A stretch of 62,578 bases of DNA from Gnetum montanum (Eukaryota > Streptophyta > Gnetopsida > Gnetales > Gnetaceae): positions 1-62,578 of the forward strand of contig MNCI01017563.1 of the NCBI GenBank assembly GCA_015680685.1. The letters run 5' to 3'. Below the pieces are notes generated by a model. It worked only from the letters and a program-made list of their open reading frames with translations. It was not told the DNA's origin and searched no databases. Positions 21,538-31,432 of this stretch are shown piece by piece. Each line of letters opens with the position of its first letter. The stretch's first letter is position 1. A program made the translations under genes and the position numbers.

Positions 21538-23166
21538 GTCTCTCCTACAAGATAATAATAATACCACACTTAGTGAGGAATTTAATTGGAGAACCAATGA
21601 ACTATATGACGATGAAGATTGGAGTATACAAATTGAAGTGGGAGTTTCTTATAAACATGAATAAAAACAACATCATCGCAACCCACGAAAGCCTAACTTA
21701 AATGATGATGATGAACCCCCACTAGCCACTACAAGATTAACACAAATACAAGAGGCCATTTGAATCTCACATAGGCATCGTAAAGAGAGTCGTCTACCCA
21801 GGCTCGATTTAAACAACTTTTCAAAATTTTCAAGAGGCAATGACTTAGATCCGTATCAACATTTATTAGCCTTCTACGATGCTTGCACATGGAATAACAT
21901 TGATAACAGTTGGCAAAAACTTAAGCTCTTTCCTATGACACTCGTTGACCAAGCTGAAGTATGGTATAGATCATTAAAACCAAATTCAATACGACGCTCA
22001 TCAACAATGGTAGAGGTGTTTAATGAAAAATATCAAACCTATGCAAGAGTGTCAGCCTTGAGGAAACAAATCCAAGGATGGAAACAAGCAAAACATGAAC
22101 CCTTGGACATGGCCTTAGAAAGATATTATTCACTGTTAAACAACTGTCTAGGCCATGGGTTTTCTGAGGAAAGGCTAATGTACCATATCATTGGAACGTA
22201 TGCCCAAGGTCAACTATATGAACTATAAACCCATCAAATCCAAGAGCTTATTAAGCGGGTAGCAAAAGAAGAAGGAGAAATAGCTACATGGGAGAGTGTT
22301 AAAAAACATCAACGGGACCAAAATTTCAACTTAACAAAGGTCGATGACCATAAAAAGGAGAAATCAACAAATCTCAAGCTGGAAACATCATCTTTGCCAA
22401 TACAACAATCGTTAGAAGAAGCTGAGGCAAAGATCAATAAGATGTTGGACTGGATGTATCAAAAGTGTGGAGAATGTGTCAATAACATTGGAGATAGAGT
22501 TTTGATAACCCAAGAGGTAGGATGAAATAATAGACATTCGGAAAAAAAGAATAAAGGGAATAAGTGCTCAACTTCCAATCATATGTATGAATGTAACATA
22601 TGCCTGTACAATCACCCCAAGGGTCAATGCCCAATATTTTTACATTTACATGAGCATTGGGGAAACACATTACATCTAGAGTTTGTACAGAGATACTGTG
22701 TTCAGTCATAGTGGCAACAATCCCAGTCATGGGGGAGACCACCCTTAGATTGGAGGCACCCTTCATATTTTCCGAACTCAAATGCTTATCACATTCAACA
22801 TCCTATTTCTCCATTTGGGCCAACATAATTTATCTCACCACAGTACCCTTCTCCACAATACTATCAACCCATGCCTCCAACACAACCACCACTTTGNTAA
22901 TCTGATAATGAGTTATCGAGTGTTCATTATGCAAGTANTTTCCCTCCTTCCACATTGCCACCAACTGTCCCTAACATACCTGCACCACTGCAACCCACAA
23001 ACAACACTTGTGCTACTGCTATTAACAGCAGTGAAAAGCCTCTTCAACATCAAAAGTGTCCTTTCTTTAAACACAAACATAGGAAGGGACAACACAATTC
23101 CAAGGCCACTGCACCTTCCAACCCAGCACAAGTCCAACAATGTGGTGCAGCCTTACCTTCGAANTG
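21538..23166 (+). pseudogene. gag: Element E gag
   Basis: Retrotrans_gag protein starting near ATG 21538. The capsid core is well kept: DLDPYQHLLAFYDACTW, then WQKLKLFPMTLVDQAEVWYR, and ERYYSLLNNCLGHGFSEERL. One open stretch spans 21935-22228. An acidic helical part follows (KKHQRDQNFNLTKVDD). Next comes a Cys-x2-Cys-x3-His-Pro-x-Gly-x-Cys motif at 22592-22630, then a proline/glutamine tail (YYQPMPPTQPP near 22870) ending in KCPFFKHKHRKGQHNSK near 23060. It aligns in order with gag of A1, A2, A3, C and K. There are stops at 22226 and elsewhere, and Ns at 22897, 22938 and 23164. Confidence 0.8.
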
Positions 23167-24885
23167 ATAGATAGAGAGGAAGATAGAAACAAATGTGTAT
23201 AGCAATGCAACCGAGCAAAATACAGAGTAGAGAGACATAAATTTTATTACTCTGACGGGTAACTGTCTATGGCAGGCTCTTCTTCTGGGTCNTATACTGG
23301 GTCAACGCATTATCTGGGAACCACATCGTATGAAGTGCCCCACTATGCTTATTACAATCAAGTGTGTGAACCCTGAGGGGATAAGTATAGACCAATTTCA
23401 ATACTTCCAACATGCAAGGATCCTTATCTTTCATTTATTAATCCTTGCCATACTCAACTGATTAGTTATCGGGGATACCCCCCCATTTCAATAACAAGCA
23501 GGATTAATAAATATTTTTCATTTTCTTTGATTTTACAACTTTTTGTTTTCTAGTTTTTCATTTTTCAAATTTTTGTTTATATTTTTACCTTTTTATATTT
23601 TTTGTATTTTTGTCTTTTTACATTTTTGTAAGTAATCTCATCTATAAATAAAACACTCATGTGGATCGTTGGTTGAGGTGTGTTCTATGTTATTAAGTCA
23701 TGAGTGATAAATTATTTGGAACAGTGAGCCCATTACACCCACTCATTCATCCTACAAATAAGAGGTTTTGTTCAAGGGTACAATGCTATTCTTGACATTT
23801 TGAAAACTTAAAACTAATTTTGTGTTCATTGTACCCAGAACGAAGAAGGACATACCAAGAGGGAATGATTAGGGTGTGACATCAAGGGGACTTGTGGATT
23901 CTCTTTGGTGACAACTGTGGGAGTTCTCATGCAACATGGTCATACTAAGATCCTTGTAGATCTAATGAAAAATGGGAGTAAGAGAAATCAAAAGGGCACT
24001 TAAAAATCAAATGCTGTTCTTGGGGGTCCCACTAGAAAGACATGCACCCATGCCAGAAGGTTGGCGATTTCTCTAGATTCAGTAAAATTCAAAAAGAAAA
24101 AGAAAAGAAAAGAAAAGTACCACAAAACAAAAGCCACTCCTCCCTTGCATAAAACGCCATGTGATCGTACGCCTTGTTGTTATGGTACTCTCATAGTTGT
24201 TCATCATGGGATGAAACAATGCGATGTCACTGATTAGAGGAATGGACTTAGTCCTAATCTTGAAACGATGGGTTAATGAAACGTTAATCATACTTTACAT
24301 GCAAAATTCATTGTGCCTTGGGTTAGTTACCTCATGTCCCAATCTCTACGATCCCTTCTATAGTTCATCTCATCTCGCTGTTCATGTAATTGTAGCTCAT
24401 AACCCATGTAACATAGAATTTTTATCTCATTCCAGTGATATTTACATGTGTGTGTTTTGTGGAGTTAGTGCAGATTACATTTAACCCTTCTAGTGCCCAT
24501 GGACACTTTAAGTGTGGTTACACAAGGGCATTATAGGATGAAACCTACTTTGGGGAGGACCCACTTGTGTAATTTTGTTGTAATTTTCACTAATTCTCTA
24601 GCTCAAACACACAATTTCTTACCCTTAGCTTAATTTTTTCATTGATCTTCTTTCCCTACTATTATCCCTCTAAAATTCTACGTTCCAATGTACTATTACA
24701 TTTCCTTTTTTTATAACCACCAAATTTTTATTACTAAAGTTCACATCATTATCATTAAGAGTGCCTCTCGAATCAATGAAATTACCCTAGGATATCTTAA
24801 TACTTGCCCATGTCCTCAATTTACACCATTAATTTCAAGAAAATCATTAAAAATTTGGTATTTTTCATGTGTCTCACATCACTAG
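23167..24885 (+). other. Element E spacer between gag and the accessory cassette
   Basis: No domain was recognised. There is one N at 23292 and a T-rich low-complexity section at 23500-23640. AAAAGAAAAG repeats occur at 24088-24118. In pol-bearing relatives, protease, RT, RNase H and integrase would lie here. Open frames of 60-130 codons occur but look like chance: they overlap on both strands and show no known motif. Confidence 0.6.
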
Positions 24886-25450
24886 GGACAAGATATCGCA
24901 TATGCGATATCGCGTCCCACGTGATATCACGTACGTGATGCATCGTATGCAATATCGCGTCCTATTTTCCTATAAATAGGATGCCCCCGCTACAACACTT
25001 AGCATCATTTTTCCATTTATGCAAGGGGAGTTTTTGAAATTTTTCTCTACGACTTGCGATTGCGTGACCCTTGCTTTTTCACTAATATCTTGCTCATTGG
25101 TACTCCGATTTTATTTCCATTTGAACCTGCTTGAACCCGGAGTATTCAGTTTAGTCGTGGGGGAGAGAAAGTTGCCGAAAAGTGCCTAAATGTTTTGAAA
25201 TTTATCATCGCCCAAAGGACATCAATTAGGGTAATTAACACTAACACTTAGAAAAATTGTGCCAAAAATCATATGACCTTAGGTACACTGGGAGATTAAA
25301 ATGAAACCCACCTAAGTCATAGGACCCATTATTATATTTTTTGGGCACGATCACAAGTTAGAACATAAGATCTTTAATTAAGGCAAGATGTAAGGTATAA
25401 TTTGACTTTAAAAAATAGCCTTACTAATGCTTGGCCCATGTGATTGCAGA
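24886..25450 (+). promoter_or_regulatory. Internal U3-like promoter block and candidate intron before the accessory ORF
   Basis: A cluster of perfect palindromes opens the block: a 20-bp one at 24892-24911 and two 14-bp ones at 24919-24932 and 24926-24939. TATAAATA follows at 24971-24978. The arrangement copies the U3 of this family's LTRs (compare GATATCGCATGGGCC at 33558 before TATAAATA). A candidate splice donor lies at 25142 (CGGA|GTATTC) and a good acceptor at 25438-25449 (ATGTGATTGCAG). The acceptor is one base before the ATG of the accessory ORF. The equivalent block in copy G keeps the same 309-nt donor-to-ATG distance and a consensus donor. An alternative is a remnant LTR of a fused second element. 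Confidence 0.55.
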
Positions 25451-28230
25451 ATGGCCCCAAAATGTGCATAGAAGGAGGGTCCTGTTCAAGGTGGAGCGAA
25501 ACAACCTCGTAGAGGTGGAAGACAAGTCCTTGATGGATAGCATGTAGAATAGAAGGTGCAATCATTCAGCATCCATCAAGAAGAACCTCCTACTAGACGA
25601 TCCGGACAAGTAGAAGGAGGAGCTGCTGCTGTGCCTGAACTAGGACAACAACTCACATTGCCCCTGAAGTGTGTTCAAGCTATCCATGAGAAGTCCACAT
25701 TCGCTACTGTGATTATGGAGCTAAACTTTGAATATTTTGTAGAGTTCACTCCTGAGGCTGTTAGGGATCACCTCAAGGGATCTCCCTTATGGCTTGTCCT
25801 CTTTGAATGCAGTGCTTGGTACTTAGGTGAAACATACCAGTTCTGGCACAATAAGGAGTATGGCACCACGGTTAACATTTGTGGTGTGATAGTAGAATTT
25901 TCTACACAAGCAATTTTAGAAGTGTTAAACCTTCCAAATTTAGGCCCCCATGTTGCTCGGTTATCTACCTGATCAGACCCTGATGTGCGAAAGGATTGGT
26001 TAGAGAAGGCTTATGGCAAAGATAAAACTTTTGGAGAATTGAAGATGGAAGAGAGATTTTATTTCAAAATTGGAAACTATCACCTCTTCCCCACAAAATG
26101 TTTGAAAAGAATATCGACGTATGCAGCTAGGAAATGTGTAGTGTTGATGGGAAAGGTTAACGCTAACCTTCCCCATCTATATTTGATGAAGATCCTTAGG
26201 CAATTTGAAGAACGGAAGTCAGGGAAGATGACACTGCCTTATTATAAAACTGTGCCAACAGGCTGGTATTTGGGCATACACAAATGATGTCCTCCAAAGA
26301 GCCCAAAATGCTTCTTATGCTAAACTATTAGAGATGCCAACTCCAAGAAAGAGCACTGGTGAAGAGCTGAGACCAGATGAAGAAGAAGAACAGATGACTG
26401 GACCACCTGCAACTCAACTTGTAGGATCCAGTCGACCTTTAGCCACAGGTCCCAACCAACAACAAGAAGCAGGGCCCAGCATAGGTCAGAATCAACTGCC
26501 GCCATCGCAAGACTACAGACCGTCGATGAGCCATCTTAGGACCATCGCTGAGACAGTTAGTTGGGGAAGTCATGATGACGTAAACCTCTTCCATGTCATC
26601 GATGATGCCGACCAATCTACTATTTCATTAGATCAGACAAGGGGTGAATTATCAATTCAATCAGGAGGAGGGGAAAGTAGATGGTCACAACATATCTCAG
26701 TAAACGCGACATCTTTTCAAGTGCAGTTAGAGATTGGTGAAGGGGCCACTGTGGTGGTTATGCAACACCAAGATGCTGTGGGAGCTGCTGAAGTGGTCAC
26801 TGACCACATCAAAGAATCCTTTAATGTCCTTGTTGTGCCACCGGGAGATCTCTCAGGAGCACGAGATGCTCAAAACTCTTGCCGAAACCTCAATGACTCT
26901 TGCGGAACATGAGGATGCACTTGACAGATTGCTTCAAACAGGACAAGTAATGACGTCTCTATTTGACATTCCTCAAGATGTCACAGCAATTCAATCAGAC
27001 CTCATTTCCATAAAGGGGAAGTTGGTCATATTCGAAGTAAGGGTAGAGCATGCTGAAGCTGAAGTGCAGAAACTACAAGAGCAGCTTGTAGCCTTACAAG
27101 TAGCATAGTGGGATCCTTTGCAATTCGTTCCAGCAGACTAGCTAGACAACTTTAGAATGGAGCAACTTACAAAGTTGATCACTATAAATAAGAAGGTGGC
27201 AAAAGAAAAGGAGATGGCCACTTGGGATGCCTCCGTAGCAAGGGCATAAACTCATGCGCATATTAAGACACTCCAGGCCTTAGAAGAAGAAAACAAGCAG
27301 TTGGTTGCAGATAACCTCCGGTTGATCTCTTTGGAGAAATAAAAGAATGTTCTCGATGAACACTTCGATCAGTTGCAAGAACAATTCATTTGGGTCAACT
27401 GAGATGTAAGCCATTTAGCCAGAGAGAATCGAACCCTCTTAATGGAGGAGGTACACGCTATTCATCAAAAATTAGCAATTGAGATAAGCGCGTGGTAGAA
27501 TGAGGCTAAACGACATGAGAAGCTGAAGGAGCATTTCCGTGATCAGGTGGGGATGTATAAACAAATCCTAGTAAAGAAGATCCATTTGGCCAAGGCTCAA
27601 ATCAATACTATCAGTGCTCAGCACATTGATTGGAGGGCTATATTGGACACTTACGCCTTCGTCCACTAAGTAGAAATTAAAAACCAGGACCTACAGATCT
27701 AAGACTTGAAAAAATACATGGAGTTGGAAAACCTTAGATATGCCAACCTTGCCATGTTAACAGCAGGGCACCCACAAATAGAGCTTGAGTAGCAGGTAGC
27801 TTCCACCCATCTCAAATATGAAGTAGAATTTGCAGAATGTAAGAATCTGCTTGAAAAATTGGATGTTGCAGATTCTAAACTTGTGATGGTAAAAGAAAGC
27901 TACCAGGGACAAAAAGATGTTGCAATCAACTTGGCTTGATGGCTAACAGATCTTCATGAATACAAAGATAAAGCCAGAGCCTATGAAGAGGAATGATGGG
28001 TGTTCGCGGCATGGTATGTCAAAGCCAACCAGATGTTCCTGCAACTACCCTATCTGTGGGAGGTGCCGACTCCATCAAACATCGAAACAATTGCATGGAC
28101 GACACAGGATCCTTGAACTGAAGAGGAGAAGCTCCAGGCCATACTTCAACGCCATCAAGCTTCTAAGCTTGGAGCACATGACAAAGGGAAAGCACCCATG
28201 AAGGAGCCACTGTCACTAGGAACTACATGA
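25451..28230 (+). pseudogene. Accessory ORF (aORF), copy E: plant-transposon-like domain plus long coiled coil
   Basis: A frame of about 925 codons beginning MAPK and ending KEPLSLGTT, broken by stops (mostly at expected Gln codons) and by two frameshifts near 26270 and 26850. Residues about 70-280 have VNICGVIVEFSTQAILEVLNLPNLG and KDWLEKAYGKD. These resemble the 'putative plant transposon protein' domain (PF20167 from memory) found in accessory proteins of plant Ty3 elements. A Gln/Pro-rich linker follows (26334-26520). From about 26850 the protein is a long coiled coil (LAETSMTLAEHEDALDRLL; ELENLRYANLAMLTAG). The end shows LQLPYLWEVPTP, conserved as LAMSYLWDVPIL in copy F. Function unknown; the position resembles env-like or aORF genes. 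No transmembrane helix is obvious. Confidence 0.7.
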
Positions 28231-28402
28231 GTTCCATTTTTTGTAGTTGTAGTATTTTTCTGTGTTGTGTCTTCCCACACTACGACATCATTTCATTTTT
28301 TGTTTTTCCAGTTAATAATCTGATACCTATCCACTATGTAATCAATGGAGCTTGTTCTCCTTGTAACTCGAGGATGAGTTTTTATTCAGTTGTGGGGGTA
28401 TG
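28231..28402 (+). other. Element E 3'UTR and polypurine tract
   Basis: Short non-coding section ending with TTCAGTTGTGGGGGTA (28387-28402), the same polypurine junction as in A1 at 5868. No gene is seen. Confidence 0.7.
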
Positions 28403-29334
28403 ATGGGATGTGATATTGCATAAGTTGCAATATCGCATAAGCTGCAATATTGTGTACACAATATCTCAGTCCGTCGCAATGTCTATAAATAAGAAGTGGC
28501 TCTCTCTTGTTCAGAATTAGTAATTAGATAGGAGTTAGAAGTAGTGAAGCTTTGGTGGTTTGGCCACTCTAGAGATAGTTTATTTTCTCGTGTCTGCCTA
28601 CAATGTGGTGAATGTAATTGTACGACATTCTTTATTTGAGTGTGATGTACTTGGACATGCACATGACTGGCAATAAAGAGCGAGACTACTTCATCATTGC
28701 AGCAGTCACTTTGTTTATTTAATTGTTATAACGCGGAATGAGTACGACTTGATTATGAACATCTTCGTGTGACTACTTGGTAACCCAGTGGCGTACCTAG
28801 GATATACACTTGGTAATCCTAGTGGTAGTTGTGCACTAAGATGTGTATGGTTAGTCAAGGAATCAGTTGCTCATCGCACTTAGGCTAGTAATGTGGTATG
28901 AGTATGACTTGATTACTAGCATTTAAGTGTGACTACTTGGTAGCCCAGTGGCATACCTAGGATCTGTGCTTAGTAATCCCAGTGGTTGTCATGCACAAGT
29001 TCCAAGATGTGTACGGTTGATCAAGGAATAGGTTGCTCGTCGCACTTAGGCTAGATTATATTTTCTTACCCTTTTTCCTCCTAGCTTAGCTTAGTTAATA
29101 TTATTTTCCACTGCCTTCAGGAGTAGCATTAGAATTAGGAACACATCATACACCTCATCTAGACTAAACCATACATGACAAATACAATACTAGTCCAAGT
29201 GGGAAGACAACGAACTATGACCTAAGGATAATTGTCTAGGTGCCACAACTAGTCAGTCTACGAAATTCGACTGGATCGCGTGTGAGAACGCTTTTTTTGT
29301 ATGGTTGAGTGTAGGGTTACCTCATCACTCATCA
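28403..29334 (+). repeat. Element E 3' LTR (complete)
   Basis: 932 bp, TGATGGGATGTG to CTCATCACTCATCA. U3 contains inverted repeats around GCAATATCGCATAAGCTGCAATATTG, then TATAAATA at 28484-28491. The body contains the 160-bp tandem pair at 28731-29054. It is followed by ATATT (29335-29339). The matching flank on the 5' side has been lost, so the target duplication cannot be confirmed. Confidence 0.85.
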
Positions 29335-29560
29335 ATATTTCACAACGTCATGATAAGTTCCAATATTAAATTGTAAGATACATTGCTTTCTCACCTCTTG
29401 AGAGAAGTATCTTAGTAACCAATGTACCCTATAGGGTCTAGCATGAGGATTTGTCGCTAAACCTAATCTAGCAATTTCCCTAGACAAAATAACATTTTCT
29501 AAGGCTCCTTCATTAATCAAAATATGAATCCATTCTGTATCAAGAAAAAATTTAGTCCTA
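29335..29560 (-). pseudogene. Element B protease relic
   Basis: The minus-strand stretch reads ILINEGALENVILSREIARL, then HWLLRYFSQEVRKQCILQFN. This is retropepsin followed by the linker to RT. The catalytic triad, normally Asp-Ser/Gly-Gly (as in LIDGGSxxNVI), now reads Asn-Glu-Gly. It cannot be active as read. It is cut at 29335 by element E. Confidence 0.72.
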
Positions 29561-29639
29561 ATCTAAAATAATAACTTTCTTGCTAGATGAACTCCTCTAT
29601 TCATATTTCCCATAAATGTAGAAGAATTTAACTTAGAAA

Positions 29640-30886
29640 TTTTGTTAGTTTTGGGAGCATTAGGATTACCTCTTTAAAGAGCTTCATTGGATGTCTCCTT
29701 TACTTTCATGGTTTGCACATCCTTGTCCTTGGCTACCTTGTGAAGTGGACATTTCCATTGCTTATGTTTCCATTCTCCACATTTGAAGCACTGAATCTTA
29801 GATGAGTGATTGTATTGATCCTTGCCTATCCTACCTTAGTCCTTCTTGGCCTTATTCTTCTCATCACCATTCTCTAGCTTTTTGTTGTGGATGCCATCTT
29901 TGCCATTAGATTTTGACTTGGATTCCTTCTCTGATTTGAACCCCTTGTCCTTTACCTTTGAAGCTTATTTACTGCTACTTCCAAATCCATTGAGTTTCCT
30001 TTTCACCTTGAGTGTCAAATTGTAAGCCTCATTAAGAATTTGTTGTTTATAAAATGATAACTCTTATTGATATGTCATTTTGAGACCTCTAAGAAAGATT
30101 GAAGCATGTTCATACTCCTCCTAGTTTACCCTAGCATGTTAGAATAGTTTAAATAATTTGATATAAAGCTCATTAACATCTTTGTCTCCTTACCTAAGGA
30201 ATGTCAACTTCATGATTTTCTTTTTCCTCTGTTGAGACTATTCAAATTTTCTTCTTAGCCTATATTTCATTAGATTTCAATCCTTGATAGGTTGATCATT
30301 TTTCCTCTCATAGTCTTAGAGATTCTTTTTGCACTAAGTAGAAGCCATATCTTCTATTCTAGATTTATCAATTTGTACCCTTATTTTATTTAGAAAATCT
30401 TCCAATTCAAAATAATTATCAGGTGTCTTCAAAAAATTTACAAAAGTATTGGTGTAGTCTGCCTAATTGAAAGTCTTCAATTCCACATATGGAAGTCTAG
30501 TAGCATTTCTAAATGATCTAGCAAGCCTTGCTTCATCTTCATTAGCAATTTTATCATGAGAAGAAGTAGATATCATCGATGGAGCTCTTGGAAATTTAAC
30601 ATGAGGATTTGGATTCCCTTCTGATAAAATCCTAGGCTAATGGATTCTCATAGTTGGAATTTTTTTTCTTATCATATGCTTTCCCACCACTAGGCTAAGA
30701 AACTTATTCATCATTATTTGAACATGAATATTCATCACCACTATGATTCTAAATATGGATGGGCTCTACATTCCTATCTACCTTGGCACTAATCTCATCC
30801 AATTGTGTAACCATGAACTGAAAGGTAAATTTCATGCTCTTCATGTTTTCATTCAAGGCTTGAACCTCTTTCTTCTTGGTAGCCAT
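29640..30886 (-). pseudogene. gag: Element B gag with CCHC zinc knuckle
   Basis: Starts at the minus-strand ATG at 30886 (MATKKKEVQALNENMKSM). An N-terminal helix is followed by a capsid region (30100-30600) in a decayed frame and a Lys-rich section near 29850-29950. The zinc knuckle at about 29790-29749 reads CFKCGEWKHKQWKC, an intact Cys-x2-Cys-x4-His-x4-Cys nucleic-acid-binding motif. This is the canonical form, unlike the knuckle variant in the E/A group. Several stops are present. Confidence 0.75.
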
Positions 30887-30939
30887 TTGATATTGATACA
30901 AAAAGTTTTCAATCAAATTATAATAATAATAAACCTAAT

Positions 30940-30951
30940 GCTCTGATACCA
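30940..30951 (-). promoter_or_regulatory. Element B primer-binding site, initiator tRNA-Met type
   Basis: Minus-strand TGGTATCAGAGC, the exact complement of the plant initiator tRNA-Met 3' end. It lies two bases from the LTR end (TTGAGCA at 30960-30954). This site sets the element's orientation and the LTR border. Confidence 0.88.
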
Positions 30952-30953
30952 AT

Positions 30954-31432
30954 TGCTCAAGTAGGATCACTCCATTTTATTTGAACCCTTCAAACACATA
31001 CTAAATTTAGAATGTATTTATTTTCTAGAAAATAAGAAAATTAGCTATCTTTAATTAAATAAAATAAGATTATAATTATAGTAGTTCCACAACCCACAAG
31101 TATCACAAATCACTCATACCCTCAACAATATTGTAGAGCATGAGGCTCTACAACTACACAATGACTTACATTAATGCAAATTACAATCACACTAGATCTC
31201 TTCCATAACACAAAATTAAGATCCAACACCTATAAAGAGATACAATGACCAAACATATAAAATTGACCATAGAGATGCATACACACTCATGCAATCTTTC
31301 TTCCAAATCTTAGGTGCTCAACACTCATCTCATTTCATGATTAAGGACACAGACTCTTATGTCCACCAATCAAACATGACATAAAATATTTATGAATTAT
31401 AGGACAAGAACTATAACAAACCTCTTCTCTTT
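30954..31432 (-). repeat. Element B 5' LTR (partial)
   Basis: Matches the B LTR at 18969-19400 in order (CTCTACAACTAC, CATAACACAAAATTAAGATC, ACACTCATCTCAT, TCTTATGTCCA). After about 31432 the similarity stops, so the U3 end of the LTR is missing or diverged. It directly adjoins the primer-binding site. Confidence 0.7.

Larger units (their letters stand above)
20674..29334 (+). mobile_element. Element E: non-autonomous LTR element with gag and accessory ORF, no pol
   Basis: Order: 5' LTR fragment (20674-21404), primer-binding site, gag (21538-23166), spacer, internal promoter block (24886-24980), accessory ORF (25451-28230), polypurine tract and 3' LTR (28403-29334). The two LTRs align over 731 bp of equal length, with mostly C/T and G/A differences and, by eye, over 90% identity. 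No protease, RT, RNase H or integrase is visible. Its termini, polypurine tract and gag belong with A1, A3 and K, so it was probably mobilised by such elements. It lies inside the minus-strand element B. Confidence 0.8.
29335..30951 (-). mobile_element. Element B, 5' part: gag-protease with primer-binding site
   Basis: Minus-strand gag and protease running from a primer-binding site (30951-30940) down to 29335, where element E begins. Same orientation and lineage as the remnant at 18969-20673 across E. The protease breaks off at CILQFNIGTYHDVV, the block that precedes the RT lead-in in chromoviruses. The RT lead-in is what resumes on the far side of E, with about 0.3 kb lost. Confidence 0.78.

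Noticed and set aside
22782-23174. 130-codon plus-strand frame read as a separate gene
   Set aside because: It overlaps the gag proline-rich tail in another frame, contains Ns, and has no motif; the gag frame explains the sequence.
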